From: Chlorocebus sabaeus
Taxonomy: Eukaryota; Chordata; Mammalia; Primates; Cercopithecidae
Direction: 5' to 3'
Length of the DNA: 64,000 bases
Assembly: GCF_047675955.1 (NCBI RefSeq)
Contig: NC_132910.1
Coordinates: forward strand, 95,754,923-95,818,922
Shown: positions 11,534-21,223 of the stretch, one piece after another
Position numbering within the stretch: the first letter of the stretch is position 1
Layout of the letters: every line of letters starts with the position of its first letter
Notes under the pieces: generated by a model
What the model saw: the letters and a program-made list of their open reading frames with translations, nothing else
Database searches by the model: none
What the model was told of the DNA's origin: nothing
Program-made: the position numbers and the translations under genes

Positions 11534-12782
11534 AGCAAAATTTTTCTCCCATTCTATAGGTTGTCTGTTCACTCTGATGATTGTTTCTTTTGCTGTGCAG
11601 AAGCTCTTTAGTTTAATTAGATCCCATTTGTCAATTTTTGCTTTTGTCATGGTTGCTTTTGGGATTTTTGTCATGAAATCTTTGCCCATACCTATATCCT
11701 GAATGGTATTACCTAGATTTTCTTCTAGGGTTTTTATAGTTTTGGGTTTTACATTTAAGGCTTTAATCCATCTTGAATTAATTTGTGTATAAGGTGAAAG
11801 GAAAAAGTCCAGTTTCAATTTTTGGCATATGCAAGCCAGTTTTCCTAGCACCATTTATTAAATAGGAACTCTTTCCCCATTGCTGGTTTTGGCCAGGTTT
11901 ATCAAAGATCAGATGGTTGTAGGTGTGCAGTGTGATTTCTGGGTTCTATATTCGGTTCCATTGGTCTATGTGTCTGTTTTTGTAGCAGTATCATGCTGTT
12001 TTGGTTACAGTAGCATTGTAGTATAGTTTGAAGTCCAGTAGTATGATGTATCCAGTTTTGTTCTTTTTGCTTAGAATAGTCTTGGCTATATGAGCTCTTT
12101 TTTGATTCTATATGAATTGTTAAACAGTTTCTTCTAATTCTTTGAAGAAAGCCAATGGTAATTTAATGAGAATAGCATTGAATCTATAAATTACTTTGGG
12201 CAGTATGATCGTTTTCACAATATTGGTTCTTCTTATCCATGAGTATACAATGTTTTTCTGTTTGTGTCCTCTCTGATTTCCTTGAGCAGTGATTTGTAGT
12301 TCTCCTTGAAGGGGTCCTTCAATTCCCTTGTTAGCTGTACTCCTAGGTATTTTATTCTCTTTGTAGCAATTGTGAATGGGAAGTTAATTAATGATTTGGC
12401 TCTCTGCTTGCCTGTTGTTGGTCTATTGGAATGCTTGTGACTTTTGCACATTTATTTTGTATCCTGAGACTTTGCTGAAGTTGCTTATCAGCTTAAGAAT
12501 CTTTTGGGCTGAGACAATGAGGTTTTCTAGACACAGAATCATGTTATCTGCAAACAAAGACAATTTGACTTCCTCCCTTCCTATTTGAATACCCTTTATT
12601 TCTTTCTGTCACCTGATTGCCCTGGCCAAAACTTCCAATACTATGGTGAATAGAACTGGTGAGAGAGGGCATCCTTGTTTATGCCTGTTTTCAGGGGGAA
12701 TGTTTTCAGCTTTTACTTATCCAGTATGATATTGGCTGTGGGTCTGTCATAAATGGAATAGCAGTTACTTTATTTTATCTTT

Positions 12783-13108
12783 GTTTTTTGTTTTTTTGAG
12801 ATGGAGTCTTGCTCTGTCACCCATGCTGGAGTACAGTGGTGTGATCTTGGCTCACTGCAACCTCTGTCTTCCAGGTTCAAGCAATTCTCCTGCCTCAGCC
12901 TCCCAAGTAGCTGGGATTACAGGCGTGTGCCACCACATGCAGCTAATTTGTGTGTGTGTGTTTGCATATGTGTGTGTGTGTGTATTTTTAGTAGAGACGG
13001 GGTTTCACCATGTTGCCAGGCTGGTCTCAAACTTCTGACCTCGTGATCTGCCTGCCTTGGCCTCCCAAAGTGCTGGGATTACAGGTGCGAGCCACTGCGC
13101 CCGACCAG
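12783..13108 (-). mobile_element. AluS, full length, antisense
   Basis: It starts with the T-rich complement of the tail and GAGATGGAGTCTTGCTCTGTC, and ends CTGCGCCCGACC. The mid-element linker has become a (TG)n tract at about 12949-12983. The flanks share TAGCAGTTACTTT- and CAGCAGCTACTTT-like sequence, a probable target duplication. The ORFs at 12781-13046 are the usual Alu antisense artefacts. Confidence 0.92.
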
Positions 13109-13112
13109 CAGC

Positions 13113-13370
13113 TACTTTTTACTGAATACTTACTATTTGCCAGGCACTGTGCTAAGTGCTTACAGTTGTTATTTCACTCAGTCCTCTGAGGTATACTGCT
13201 GCTATTTCCAGTTTGCAAATGAGGATGCCAAGGCTTAGAGAGGCTATGCATGGCAGACATTGTTCACTGTCTGCCAAATACCCAGGCTGCCTTCTTCCTT
13301 GCGTAAAAAATACTGTTTGTTTGTTTTCAGGTAGGCTATGTGTTTAGTCCTAGAAAACAGTGATTTGCCT
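13113..13370 (+). mobile_element. MIR SINE, interrupted
   Basis: ACTGAATACTTACTATTTGCCAGGCACTGTGCTAAGTGCTTACAG and TTTGCAAATGAGGATGCCAAGGCTTAGAGAGGCTA match the MIR core and its downstream part. GATTTGCCTAAGTCAAC near 13362 may be its continuation after about 110 bp of other sequence. Confidence 0.8.
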
Positions 13371-13833
13371 AAGTCAACAATAACAATCCTGTTCCCTGAT
13401 TTTCAAGACACATTTGCTTCCTTCTAGATGGAGGTGGTTCTGTGGGCCAGTTCTTACCAATGAGACATAAGAAGTATGCTGAATATTTCCAGGTTCTGGA
13501 AACGTTTTCCTTCCTATCAAGAGGACGATGTGGCCAGTCTCACTCTTCTCCTTTCTTACTCTCTCAAGTGCCAATGTGATAGTTATATCAACAATCTTTG
13601 GACCATGAGATAACGATCTAAAAATTATCAGAAAGCCTCTAGTAGACTGCTGGACCAATGAAGTAACCATAGACCTCCAGACTTTTTAATATATGAGAAA
13701 TATAGAAACTTACTTAAGTCCATGCAGTACGGGTTTCTGTTATTCATAGCTAAATGCAATCCCAACAGTGATTTTGTGAAAATGAGATATGAGAAAGTAT
13801 TTGTTAGTGAAAGGTTTTATTTAAATATAAGTA
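13371..13833. other. Old interspersed repeat, family not assigned
   Basis: The stretch ending in ATGAGAAATATAGAAACTTACTTAAG and GGTTTCTGTTATTCATAGC resembles the end of an old transposon- or LTR-derived mammalian repeat. I cannot assign it. The 98-residue minus-strand ORF at 13374-13670 has no recognisable motif. Confidence 0.4.
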
Positions 13834-14150
13834 TTGGGTCAGACATGCTGGCTCATGCCTGTAATCCCAGCACTTTGGGAGGCCAAGGCAGGCAGACCAC
13901 GAGGTCAGGAGTTCGAGACCATCCGGGCTAACATGGTGAAACCCCATCTCTACTAAAAATATGAAAATTTAGCCGGGTGTGGTGGCACACACCTGTAGTC
14001 CCCGCTACTTGGGAGGCTGAGGCAAGAGAATTGCTTGAACCTGGGAGGTGGAGGCTGCAGTGAGCTGAGATCGTGCCACTGCACTCCAGCCTGGGCAACA
14101 GAGTGAGAATCTGTCTCAAAACAAATAAATAAAATATAAACAAATAAAAA
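13834..14150 (+). mobile_element. AluS, full length
   Basis: Both arms are complete, from GGTCAGACATGCTGGCTCATGCC to GAGTGAGAATCTGTCTC, followed by a degenerate A-rich tail (AAATAAATAAAATAT). Diagnostic positions and divergence fit AluS. Confidence 0.92.
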
Positions 14151-14276
14151 TAATTATTTACTGCATGCCTACTAGATGCTGAGAATTGTAATAAAACAAA
14201 TATAGAAGATAAATAAGACTAATACCTTGCCTTCAAGAGTTAGCAATATACACAGTAAAATATTCATCAATTAATG

Positions 14277-14420
14277 CAGGTCGAACATCCCAAAGTGGAA
14301 AATCTGAAGTCCAAAATGCTTCAAAATCTGAAACTTTTTGAGCGCCAACATGATGCTCAAAGGTAATGTTCATTGGAGCATTTCAGATTTTAGATTTTTG
14401 GATAAGGGATACTCAACCTG
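14277..14420. mobile_element. 144-bp palindromic DNA-transposon MITE
   Basis: The element starts CAGGTCGAACATCCC and ends GGGATACTCAACCTG, which are terminal inverted repeats. Internal text such as AAACTTTTTGAGCGCCAACATGATGCTCAAAGG is also self-complementary with CATTGGAGCATTTCAGATTTT, as in a nonautonomous mariner/Tigger-type MITE. The inverted repeat extends a few bases further (TGCAGGT / ACCTGCA). It has no coding capacity. Confidence 0.8.
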
Positions 14421-16924
14421 CATAGTACTGGCAGATTACACAAATGCTGAAGGGATTTACAAGAAAAATAAATAAAAACATACAGGATTAAAGTCAGGTA
14501 AGGAAAGGTTCCCAGGGAGTGAGTTTTGAGTGACATAAGCTGGTAGAAAAGTGACAAGATTACAGGCCATGAGATGTTACACATTAAAAAGTAAAAGAAT
14601 GAGGGAGTTACGTGGTTAAAGTAGACAACTGTATTTGCTTGACTACAGCCAAAGGGCTGAGAATAATGAAAAACAGTTTTTGAAAAGTCAGGAAATGTGC
14701 ATGGGCGTGAAGGCATGCAAGGGGACTTTGTATTTACTTACATAGGTTAATTAATATAGGTAATATGGAATTAGTACAGATACCAATAATTACAAAATGC
14801 CATGGGATGGAATATCATTTGGATAACTTTATTTTAGCATAAAATAAAGGCCAGTGGTCCAGCTAGGAGCTTCCTTCAATTGACCTAGAATGATGTGAAA
14901 GGGGTGAAACTAAAAGTGGTAATATGGAGAAAATAGCTGCAGGACTCAGGGTTACTGAGTATAAACAGAAGGAGGGGAGTCAAAATTACACCCAGTTACC
15001 AATCTAACAATTAAAAATTTCAAGACAGAAATAAATTTTGTTCTAAACTGCCCAGATGACTTCAAAAAAAAAGAGAAAATTCCTGAATAGGTTATTTGCG
15101 TATTCTATTAGTTGCTGAATACTACTCTAAAAAGATAGGCACTATTTTTTAATAAACAGTAAAATCCCTTTCCCCTGTCTTTGGTAAACACCTGAATGTG
15201 TTATAACTTAGTAGCTGATGGCTTGTTATCCTCCTTTTGCCAAGGCTACTTTCTATTTTATTTTGTCTCCATATCCATTTAACATGTGATTCTTATAAAT
15301 TTCAGCAGTTGAAAAACAAATAGCTGGCTGAACTCTCTGCTTCAGTCTTCTGGATACTTTGCTTCTTGGTAAGTGATCGGTATTTTGATATTGTTGTAGT
15401 AATAACAGGAAATGATCTGTTAAAATCTGGATCTCTAGCCACAGATGAATGCCAGCATAAAGAGGAGAACTAGTCTAAGAAGAAAGTCTATGAAAAACAG
15501 TTTGGGTCATTATTTCTAGGACCACAGGGAGAGAAGCGTAATTTGCCCTCAACATTGAAAAAGTTAATACATAGTGGAAGAACATCTTATAGTGATCACT
15601 GAACTGCATCAGTGGAAAGCTCATGGCTACAAGCTCAGTAATTAAAATAATTGAGATGGTAAATGCTAGTGCTTCTAACATAATAATGTGAAATACCATT
15701 TCCTGAAATAAAAATTCACTCAAAATGTTTCACAAGAACATAGAACAATTTTAAATTGGTCTGATTATAATTTTGCTTCTGTTTACAAAATAGCAAGCTA
15801 GTTCTACTTAGCAGAAAAGAGGGACACTTAATGGTGGTGGAGATAGTAATGGAATACATAATATTAAAAAATAGATTGGTTAATAGTAGTAAAAAATAAC
15901 CTTAACTTTTCACATAAAATTGCCATGGATTATAGACATGTGTTCTCTTAGATTTTATAGTGGGGAGTTTTCTAATTATTAGACTTAAGATTTTTCCTGT
16001 TGGTAGGATAAACCATGATCATGAACAATTAATAAGCTGACCCATGAGGTTTTCTCTCTCATCATCTCCCTCTCTCCAAGGCTTTCTGGATAAAACTGCG
16101 CAAAAACAAGTCCAACTAAATGGCAGGCCATGAAACACAAGCAGCTTCCTTGTAGAAGACTGGTAAACAGCCTTGTATTGCAAAAACTTCCAAATACCAT
16201 ACTCCAGGGAGTCATAGTAGAAGACTGGAAGGCCAAAATAATATGGGCAAAAGAAGATAATCGTGTTTTTAAGAGATCTGCAAAGCAAAAATATTCACAT
16301 ATAACCATAACTACATTAATTATATTCCCTAATGTTTTATGTAACATATTTTGCAAATTTTATCACTTTAAAAAGCTAATTGATGAATTAAAATAACCTA
16401 GAATTCACTTAAAAATAAAATGTAATAATTTTACTAAGAATTTTATAGTAGTAACAATTTTCTAAAACACTAGATAAGTTACCAAGTATTTCATATATTT
16501 CATTGATAAAAATTTATAGTGTAATATATTAATCTGTCCTAAATTACTAGTCATAATGGCCAAAGGAGCAGAGAGCATGGTTGCTAAAATTACTTTTCAA
16601 GATTTGACAGGGTTTGAGTCATTGAACACTTTCAAATGAGAATAAATGTACAAAACATCACTTGGTTCTGAATACAAAAATCATCTGTTTCAAATAAATT
16701 ATTGTTACTCATATAAAAACAATGATAGTCTGGATTCAAGACTAGGCTTGAGAAGCAAATAACTAGCTGATATTACAAATAGTCTTTCCAACATTCTGGC
16801 TCCTCGACAATGTCTTCGTTAGCTTCACCTCTATCTTCTTCAGTAGGAAGTAAACTCTCGTCTCCCCTACACTCCCATTCACTGATTAGAGAGCTCACGA
16901 CTTTCTAATTTCTGGCTTGGTTGG
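14421..16924. other. Intergenic DNA, no recognised gene
   Basis: This 2.5 kb is comparatively free of young repeats. The longest ORFs (minus 15985-16356, 123 codons; plus 16130-16396, 88 codons; minus 14390-14716, 108 codons) overlap on opposite strands, match nothing I know and show no splice or promoter context. I regard them as chance ORFs. Confidence 0.55.
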
Positions 16925-17070
16925 TTAGAGACCTATTGTTTCCTCATTAGACTGTAAGCAACTGGAAGGCAAGGTTTACCTTTTCATCTTGGTTTCCTTA
17001 CTACATTTATCTTAACTAAACCCCATAGATATGTACACACCAAAACACAGTTGAATGAATAAGTCCTTTT
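16925..17070 (+). mobile_element. L2 3'-end fragment
   Basis: CATTAGACTGTAAGCAACTGGAAGGCAAGG followed by TTGAATGAATAAG matches the characteristic 3' terminus of L2. Confidence 0.6.
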
Positions 17071-17124
17071 AGAGTTGTGTATTTATTAGTGTTCTGTGAC
17101 TGTGTATTTTTAAATTCAACAATT

Positions 17125-17443
17125 TTTGTTTGTTTTTGTTGTTGTTGTTTTTGAGACGGGGTCTCTGTCACCCATACTAGAGTGCAGTGGTGCAATCATA
17201 GCTCACTGCAGCCTCAACCTCCTGAGCTCAAACGATCTTCCTGCTGTTAGCCTGCTGAGTAGCTGGCACTACAGGTGCACGCCACCATGCCTGGCTAATT
17301 TTTTTTTTAAATTTTTGAAGAGACAAAGTCTTGCTATGTTGCCCGGGCTGGTCTCAAACTCCTGGGCTCAAGCTCAATCCTCCCACCTTGGCCTCCCAAC
17401 CAAAGTGCTAGGATTACAGATGTGAGCCATTGCACCCGGCCCC
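17125..17443 (-). mobile_element. AluJ, antisense
   Basis: It begins with a (TTG)n-rich tail complement and TTTTTGAGACGGGGTCT, and ends GCACCCGGCCC. AGAGACAAAGTCTTGCTATGTTG in the right part is typical of AluJ. Several small duplications and substitutions are present. Confidence 0.9.
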
Positions 17444-17744
17444 CACAATTTTTACATAAATTTTCTAGTAATCAGCTCATAAACTGATTTTGAAAGTGTC
17501 TTATACCCAGATTATATGTGAAATGAAAATTTTTCATAACTGCACAGTTTGTCCAATACTCAAAAGCACTGACTGACTGCAAATGAATCAGTGAAGTTGT
17601 TGTCATTGTTTTCTGAACTGTTAAAATGGCTTTTCCAATCTTGGTTTTTTTATTCACAGGTTCTATACAGTAAGAAATATTGTTACTTCAAATCTAGCAT
17701 ATTTTAGGTGATTCTTATGTAAAACAAGTATAATAAGTTATTTT
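17444..17744. other. Unassigned spacer
   Basis: No recognisable gene or repeat. The minus-strand ORF 17472-17657 (61 codons) has no motif. Confidence 0.55.
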
Positions 17745-17759
17745 AAAAATCAGTTCTGG

Positions 17760-17983
17760 GCCGGGCGCGGTGGCTCAAGCCTGTAATCCCAGCACTTTGG
17801 GAGGCCGAGACAGGTGGATCACGAGGTCAGGAGATCGAGACCATCCTGGCTAACACGGTGAAACCCCGTCTCTACTAAAAAATATTTAAAAAACTAGCCG
17901 GGCGAGGTGGTGAGATCCAGCCACTGCACTCTAGCCTGGGCAACTCCAGAGCAAGACTCCGTCTCAGAAAAAAGAAAAAAAAA
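17760..17983 (+). mobile_element. AluY, Old World monkey type, internal deletion
   Basis: It starts GCCGGGCGCGGTGGCTCAAGCCTG, where the AAGCC is typical of cercopithecid AluY, and continues to GGGCGAGGTGG. It then jumps to TGAGATCCAGCCACTGCACTC, missing about 75 bp of the right arm, and has an A-rich tail of about 18 bases with one G. A 14-bp target duplication AAAAATCAGTTCTG lies on both sides (near 17745-17758 and again after the tail). It is young in sequence. Confidence 0.93.
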
Positions 17984-19433
17984 AAAAAAATCAGTTCTGC
18001 TGAGGCATAATTCATACACAATAAATTGTGCCTATTTAAAGTGTGTAATTTGATGAGATTTGGCATATGTACAGACCCATAAAAGCATGGCTATGATCAG
18101 GACAATGAATATTTCTGCCATCCCCTCAAATAGTTCATACCGTCTTACTTCTCCCCACTCCTCATCTTATGTAATTGATCTTTCTGTCACTTAGTTTATA
18201 TTTTCTAGAATTTTATAAAAAATTAAACCACATATATGTCTTTTTTGTACAGCTTCTCTTAAAATAATTATTTTGGACATTTAACTGTACTGTTGCACAT
18301 ATCAATAGTTCATTTCTATTGCTGAGTAGCATTTTATTATATGCATATACCAAAATTTGTTTAGTCTTTCTCCTGTTGATCAACATTTAGATTGTACAGT
18401 TTTGATGTATTACAAATAGAGATGCTATGAAGATTCACATAGAAGTCTTTGTATGGATATGTTTTATATTTTGGGGGGTAAATACATAGAAGTGGAATGA
18501 CTGGTACACATAGTAGGTGGATATTTAACTTTTTAAAAAATTAGCAGTTTTCCAAAGTAGTTATATATTAATTGCAGGATACCTAATTTTATTGCACTTC
18601 ACAGATAACTTCATTCCTTACAAATTGAAGGCTGTGGCAACCCTGCATTAAGCAAGTCTATCAATGCTATTTTTCCAACAGCATGTGCTCACTTTGTGTC
18701 TGTGTCATTTTGGTGATTCTCTATTTCAAACTTTATTATTATTCTCATATCTCTTATGGTGATCTGTGATCAGTGATTTCTGATGTTCTATACTATTATA
18801 ATTGTTTTGGGGCTCCACAAACTGCACCCACATACGTACAGTGGCAAACTTACTACATAAATGTCATATGTCCCTGTCTGCTCCATCGACCAGCTGTTCC
18901 TGTCTGTCTCCTTGTTCTCAGGCCTCCCTATTCCCTAAGACTCAACAATATTGAAATTAGGCCAATTAATAACTTTACAATGGCCTCTAAGTGTTCAAGT
19001 GAAAGGAAGAGTCACCAGTTTCTCACTTTAACACAAAAGCTCGAAAGGATTAAGTTCAACAAGGAAGACATGTTGAAAACTGAGATAGGCTGAAAGCTAG
19101 GCCTCTTTCTCCAAACAGTTAGCAAAGTTGTGAATACAAGGGAAAAGTTCTTGAAGGAAATTAAAAGTACTACAGTAGTGAACCCATGAATGATAAGAAA
19201 GCAAAACAGCTTTATTACTGATAGGGAGAAAGTTTGAGTGGTCTGAATAGAAGATCAAAGCAGCCATAACATTCCTTTAAGCCAAGCCTAATTCAAAATA
19301 AGGCCCTAACTCTCTTTAATGTTAGGAAGGCTGAGAGAGGTAAGGAAGGTACAGAAGAAAAGTTCGAAGCTAGCAGAGATTGCTTCAGAAGGGTTAAGGA
19401 CAGAAGTCATCTCTATAAAAGTGTGAGGTGAAG

Positions 19434-20628
19434 GGGTTTTAAAATGGCAGTATATCTCTGTCATGCCTACCTTTGAAGAAAAAAATTGAAAAAAAAAATA
19501 AATAAACTAGTAGCATAGGAGCAAGTTGGCCTCACTCTCTCAACAGAAAACCAAAAACAAATACACAGTGCCAAGATTTTTACCAGTAACAATCCAGAAC
19601 TCACATACGAGGACGAGACAGATCCCAGGACCACAGAGAAGTGAAAAAACTTCAAGCAGATGATAGGAGAATCAGACTTCCACATCCACAACACCCTTCC
19701 TGACAATTCTGCCCTGCAACAAGCTTGCAAAAAGCCTTCCCCCAGCTCACAATTTCTACACTGGAAAAAAATGAGATGGAGGTGGAAGTGTTAGTCTGTT
19801 TTTGCCTCTCTATAAATAAATACTTGAGACTGGGTAATTTATAAATAAAAGAGATTTAATTGGCTCATGGTTCTGCAGACTGTACAGGAAGCCGGTGCCA
19901 GCATCTGCTTCTGGTGAGGGCTTCAGAAAGCTTATAATCATGGTGGAAGGTCAAGGAGAACCAGCATCACATAGTGAGAACAGGAGCAAGAAAGGGAGTT
20001 GGTGCCACACTCTTTTAAAACAATCAGATCTCCTGTGAACTCAGAGTGAGAACTCACTTATCACCAAGGGGACGACACCAAGCCATTCCTGAGGAATCCA
20101 GCCCCATGATCCAAACACCTCCCACCAGGCTCCACCTCCAACACTGGGGATTATGTTTCCACATGAAATTTGGAGGGAAAAAACATCCAAACCATATCAG
20201 TAGTCAGTCAGCTTTCCCATCATCTTGAATTCCCTCACAAGAGACCTGTACCTACCTTAACACACAGGAAGCATCATGACTGCCTGAAGGTATAAATATC
20301 CCTGAGGACAAGCAGAGACAAACTAGGGAGGTAGGACTACCATCCCCACCAATGGAAACTCTGCTCTGTAACTCAGCCAAAGGAGACGCCACATCAGAGT
20401 GGCTGTTCAGCAGCAGCAGCATGCTGTAGGAGGTATGTTTCACAGGTCCTTTGGGCACAAACCACTACCAGCCTTCCCATACTGCCAGAATAATCCTTTT
20501 GGGAAGTCCCCCATTCAAAACAGGCAGCACTCTAATAATTTACTAGAGCAGAGGAGAACCTGGGCTTAAGGAACCACATAGAGACAAACAGGAGTCATCG
20601 ATCTAATGGTAAAGATTTGCTAAGAACA
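19434..20628. mobile_element. Unassigned insert in Tigger1, about 784 bp plus an LTR
   Basis: Tigger1 text is interrupted between AGGTGAAG at 19426-19433 and the same 8 bases at 20629-20636, so 19434-20628 looks like an insertion with a duplication. Within it, 19789-20199 is a MaLR LTR; the remaining 784 bp belong to a family I do not recognise. It contains TATAAATA near 20291 and no ORF of note. An LTR or hAT-type element are both possible. Confidence 0.55.
19789..20199 (-). mobile_element. MST/THE1-type MaLR solo LTR, antisense
   Basis: It reads TGTTAGTCTGTTTTTGCC at the start and ACATCCAAACCATATCA at the end, the reverse complement of an MST/THE1 LTR. Internal landmarks are GAGACTGGGTAATTTATAAA, ATCATGGTGGAAGG and CCTCCCACCAGGCTCCACC. 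About 411 bp, a solo LTR of the ERVL-MaLR group. A clean 5-bp target duplication is not visible. Confidence 0.88.
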
Positions 20629-20686
20629 AGGTGAAGTAGGAAGTGCTGGTGGAGAAGCTGCAGCAAGTTATCCAGAAGATCTAGAA

Positions 20687-21223
20687 CAAGCTTGTCCAAC
20701 TCGTGGGCCACAGGCTGCATGTGGCCCAGGATGGCTTTGAATGAGATGCAATAAAAATTTGTAAACTGTCTGAAAACATGAAGAGAGTTTTTTGCAATTT
20801 TTTTTTTTTTTTTTTTTTTTTGAGATGAGTCTCGCTCTGTCGCCCAGACTGGAGTGCAGTAGCGCAATCTCGGCTCACTGCAAGCTCCGCCTCCTGGGTT
20901 CACACCATTCTCCTGCCTCAGCCTCCCGAGTAGTTGGGACTACAGGCACCGGCCACCATGTATGGCCAATTTTTTATATTTTTAGTAGAGACGAGGTTTC
21001 ACCATGTTAGTGAGGATGGTCTTGACCTCCTGACCTCGTGATCTGCCCGCCTCGGCCTCCCAAAGTGTTGGGATTACAGGCCTGAGCCACCGTGCCCGGC
21101 CCGCATTTTTTTTTTTTTTTTAAGCTCGTCAGCTATTGTTAGTGTAGTATATTCTATGTGAGGTCCAAGACAATTATTGTTCTTCCAATGTGACCCAGGA
21201 AAGCCAAAAGTCTGAATACCGTC
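20687..21223 (-). mobile_element. MER1-type hAT (Charlie-derived) element, split by an Alu
   Basis: CAAGCTTGTCCAACTCGTGGGCC at the start and AAGCCAAAAGTCTGAATACC at the end match the MER1 (Charlie-related, nonautonomous hAT) sequence in reverse orientation. A perfect 8-bp target duplication ATCTAGAA at 20679-20686 and 21224-21231 fits hAT transposition exactly. An Alu occupies about 20799-21103. The element has no coding capacity. Confidence 0.88.
20799..21103 (-). mobile_element. AluY-like, full length, antisense, in MER1
   Basis: A run of about 23 T, then GAGATGAGTCTCGCTCTGTC through GAGCCACCGTGCCCGGCCC. GCAAGCTCCGCCTCC in the right arm fits AluY. It sits within the T-rich middle of MER1, whose sequence resumes with T-run and AAGCTCGTCAGCTATTG. 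The target duplication is blurred by homopolymers. Confidence 0.9.

Larger units (their letters stand above)
10056..12765 (-). mobile_element. Antisense L1P, 5'-truncated, split by an LTR
   Basis: Read on the minus strand this is the 3'UTR and C-terminal two thirds of ORF2 of a primate L1. It begins at a T-run (the complement of the poly(A) tail) followed by the antisense 3'UTR, then runs through the cysteine-rich C-terminal part and thumb region to the RT domain. ORF2 survives only as short pieces, for example 11474-11854 and 12233-12451 on the minus strand. The RT motif near 12540 appears altered from FADD. It is split by the LTR at 10646-11151 and carries a (GATA)n tract at 11480-11533. 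Confidence 0.85.

Noticed and set aside
13374..13670. 98-codon minus-strand ORF as a gene
   Set aside because: It lies in old repeat-like sequence, matches no family and has no supporting signals.
15985..16396. Overlapping 123- and 88-codon ORFs in a repeat-poor region as a novel gene
   Set aside because: Opposite-strand overlap, no motifs, no splice or promoter context, and lengths expected by chance in this much DNA.
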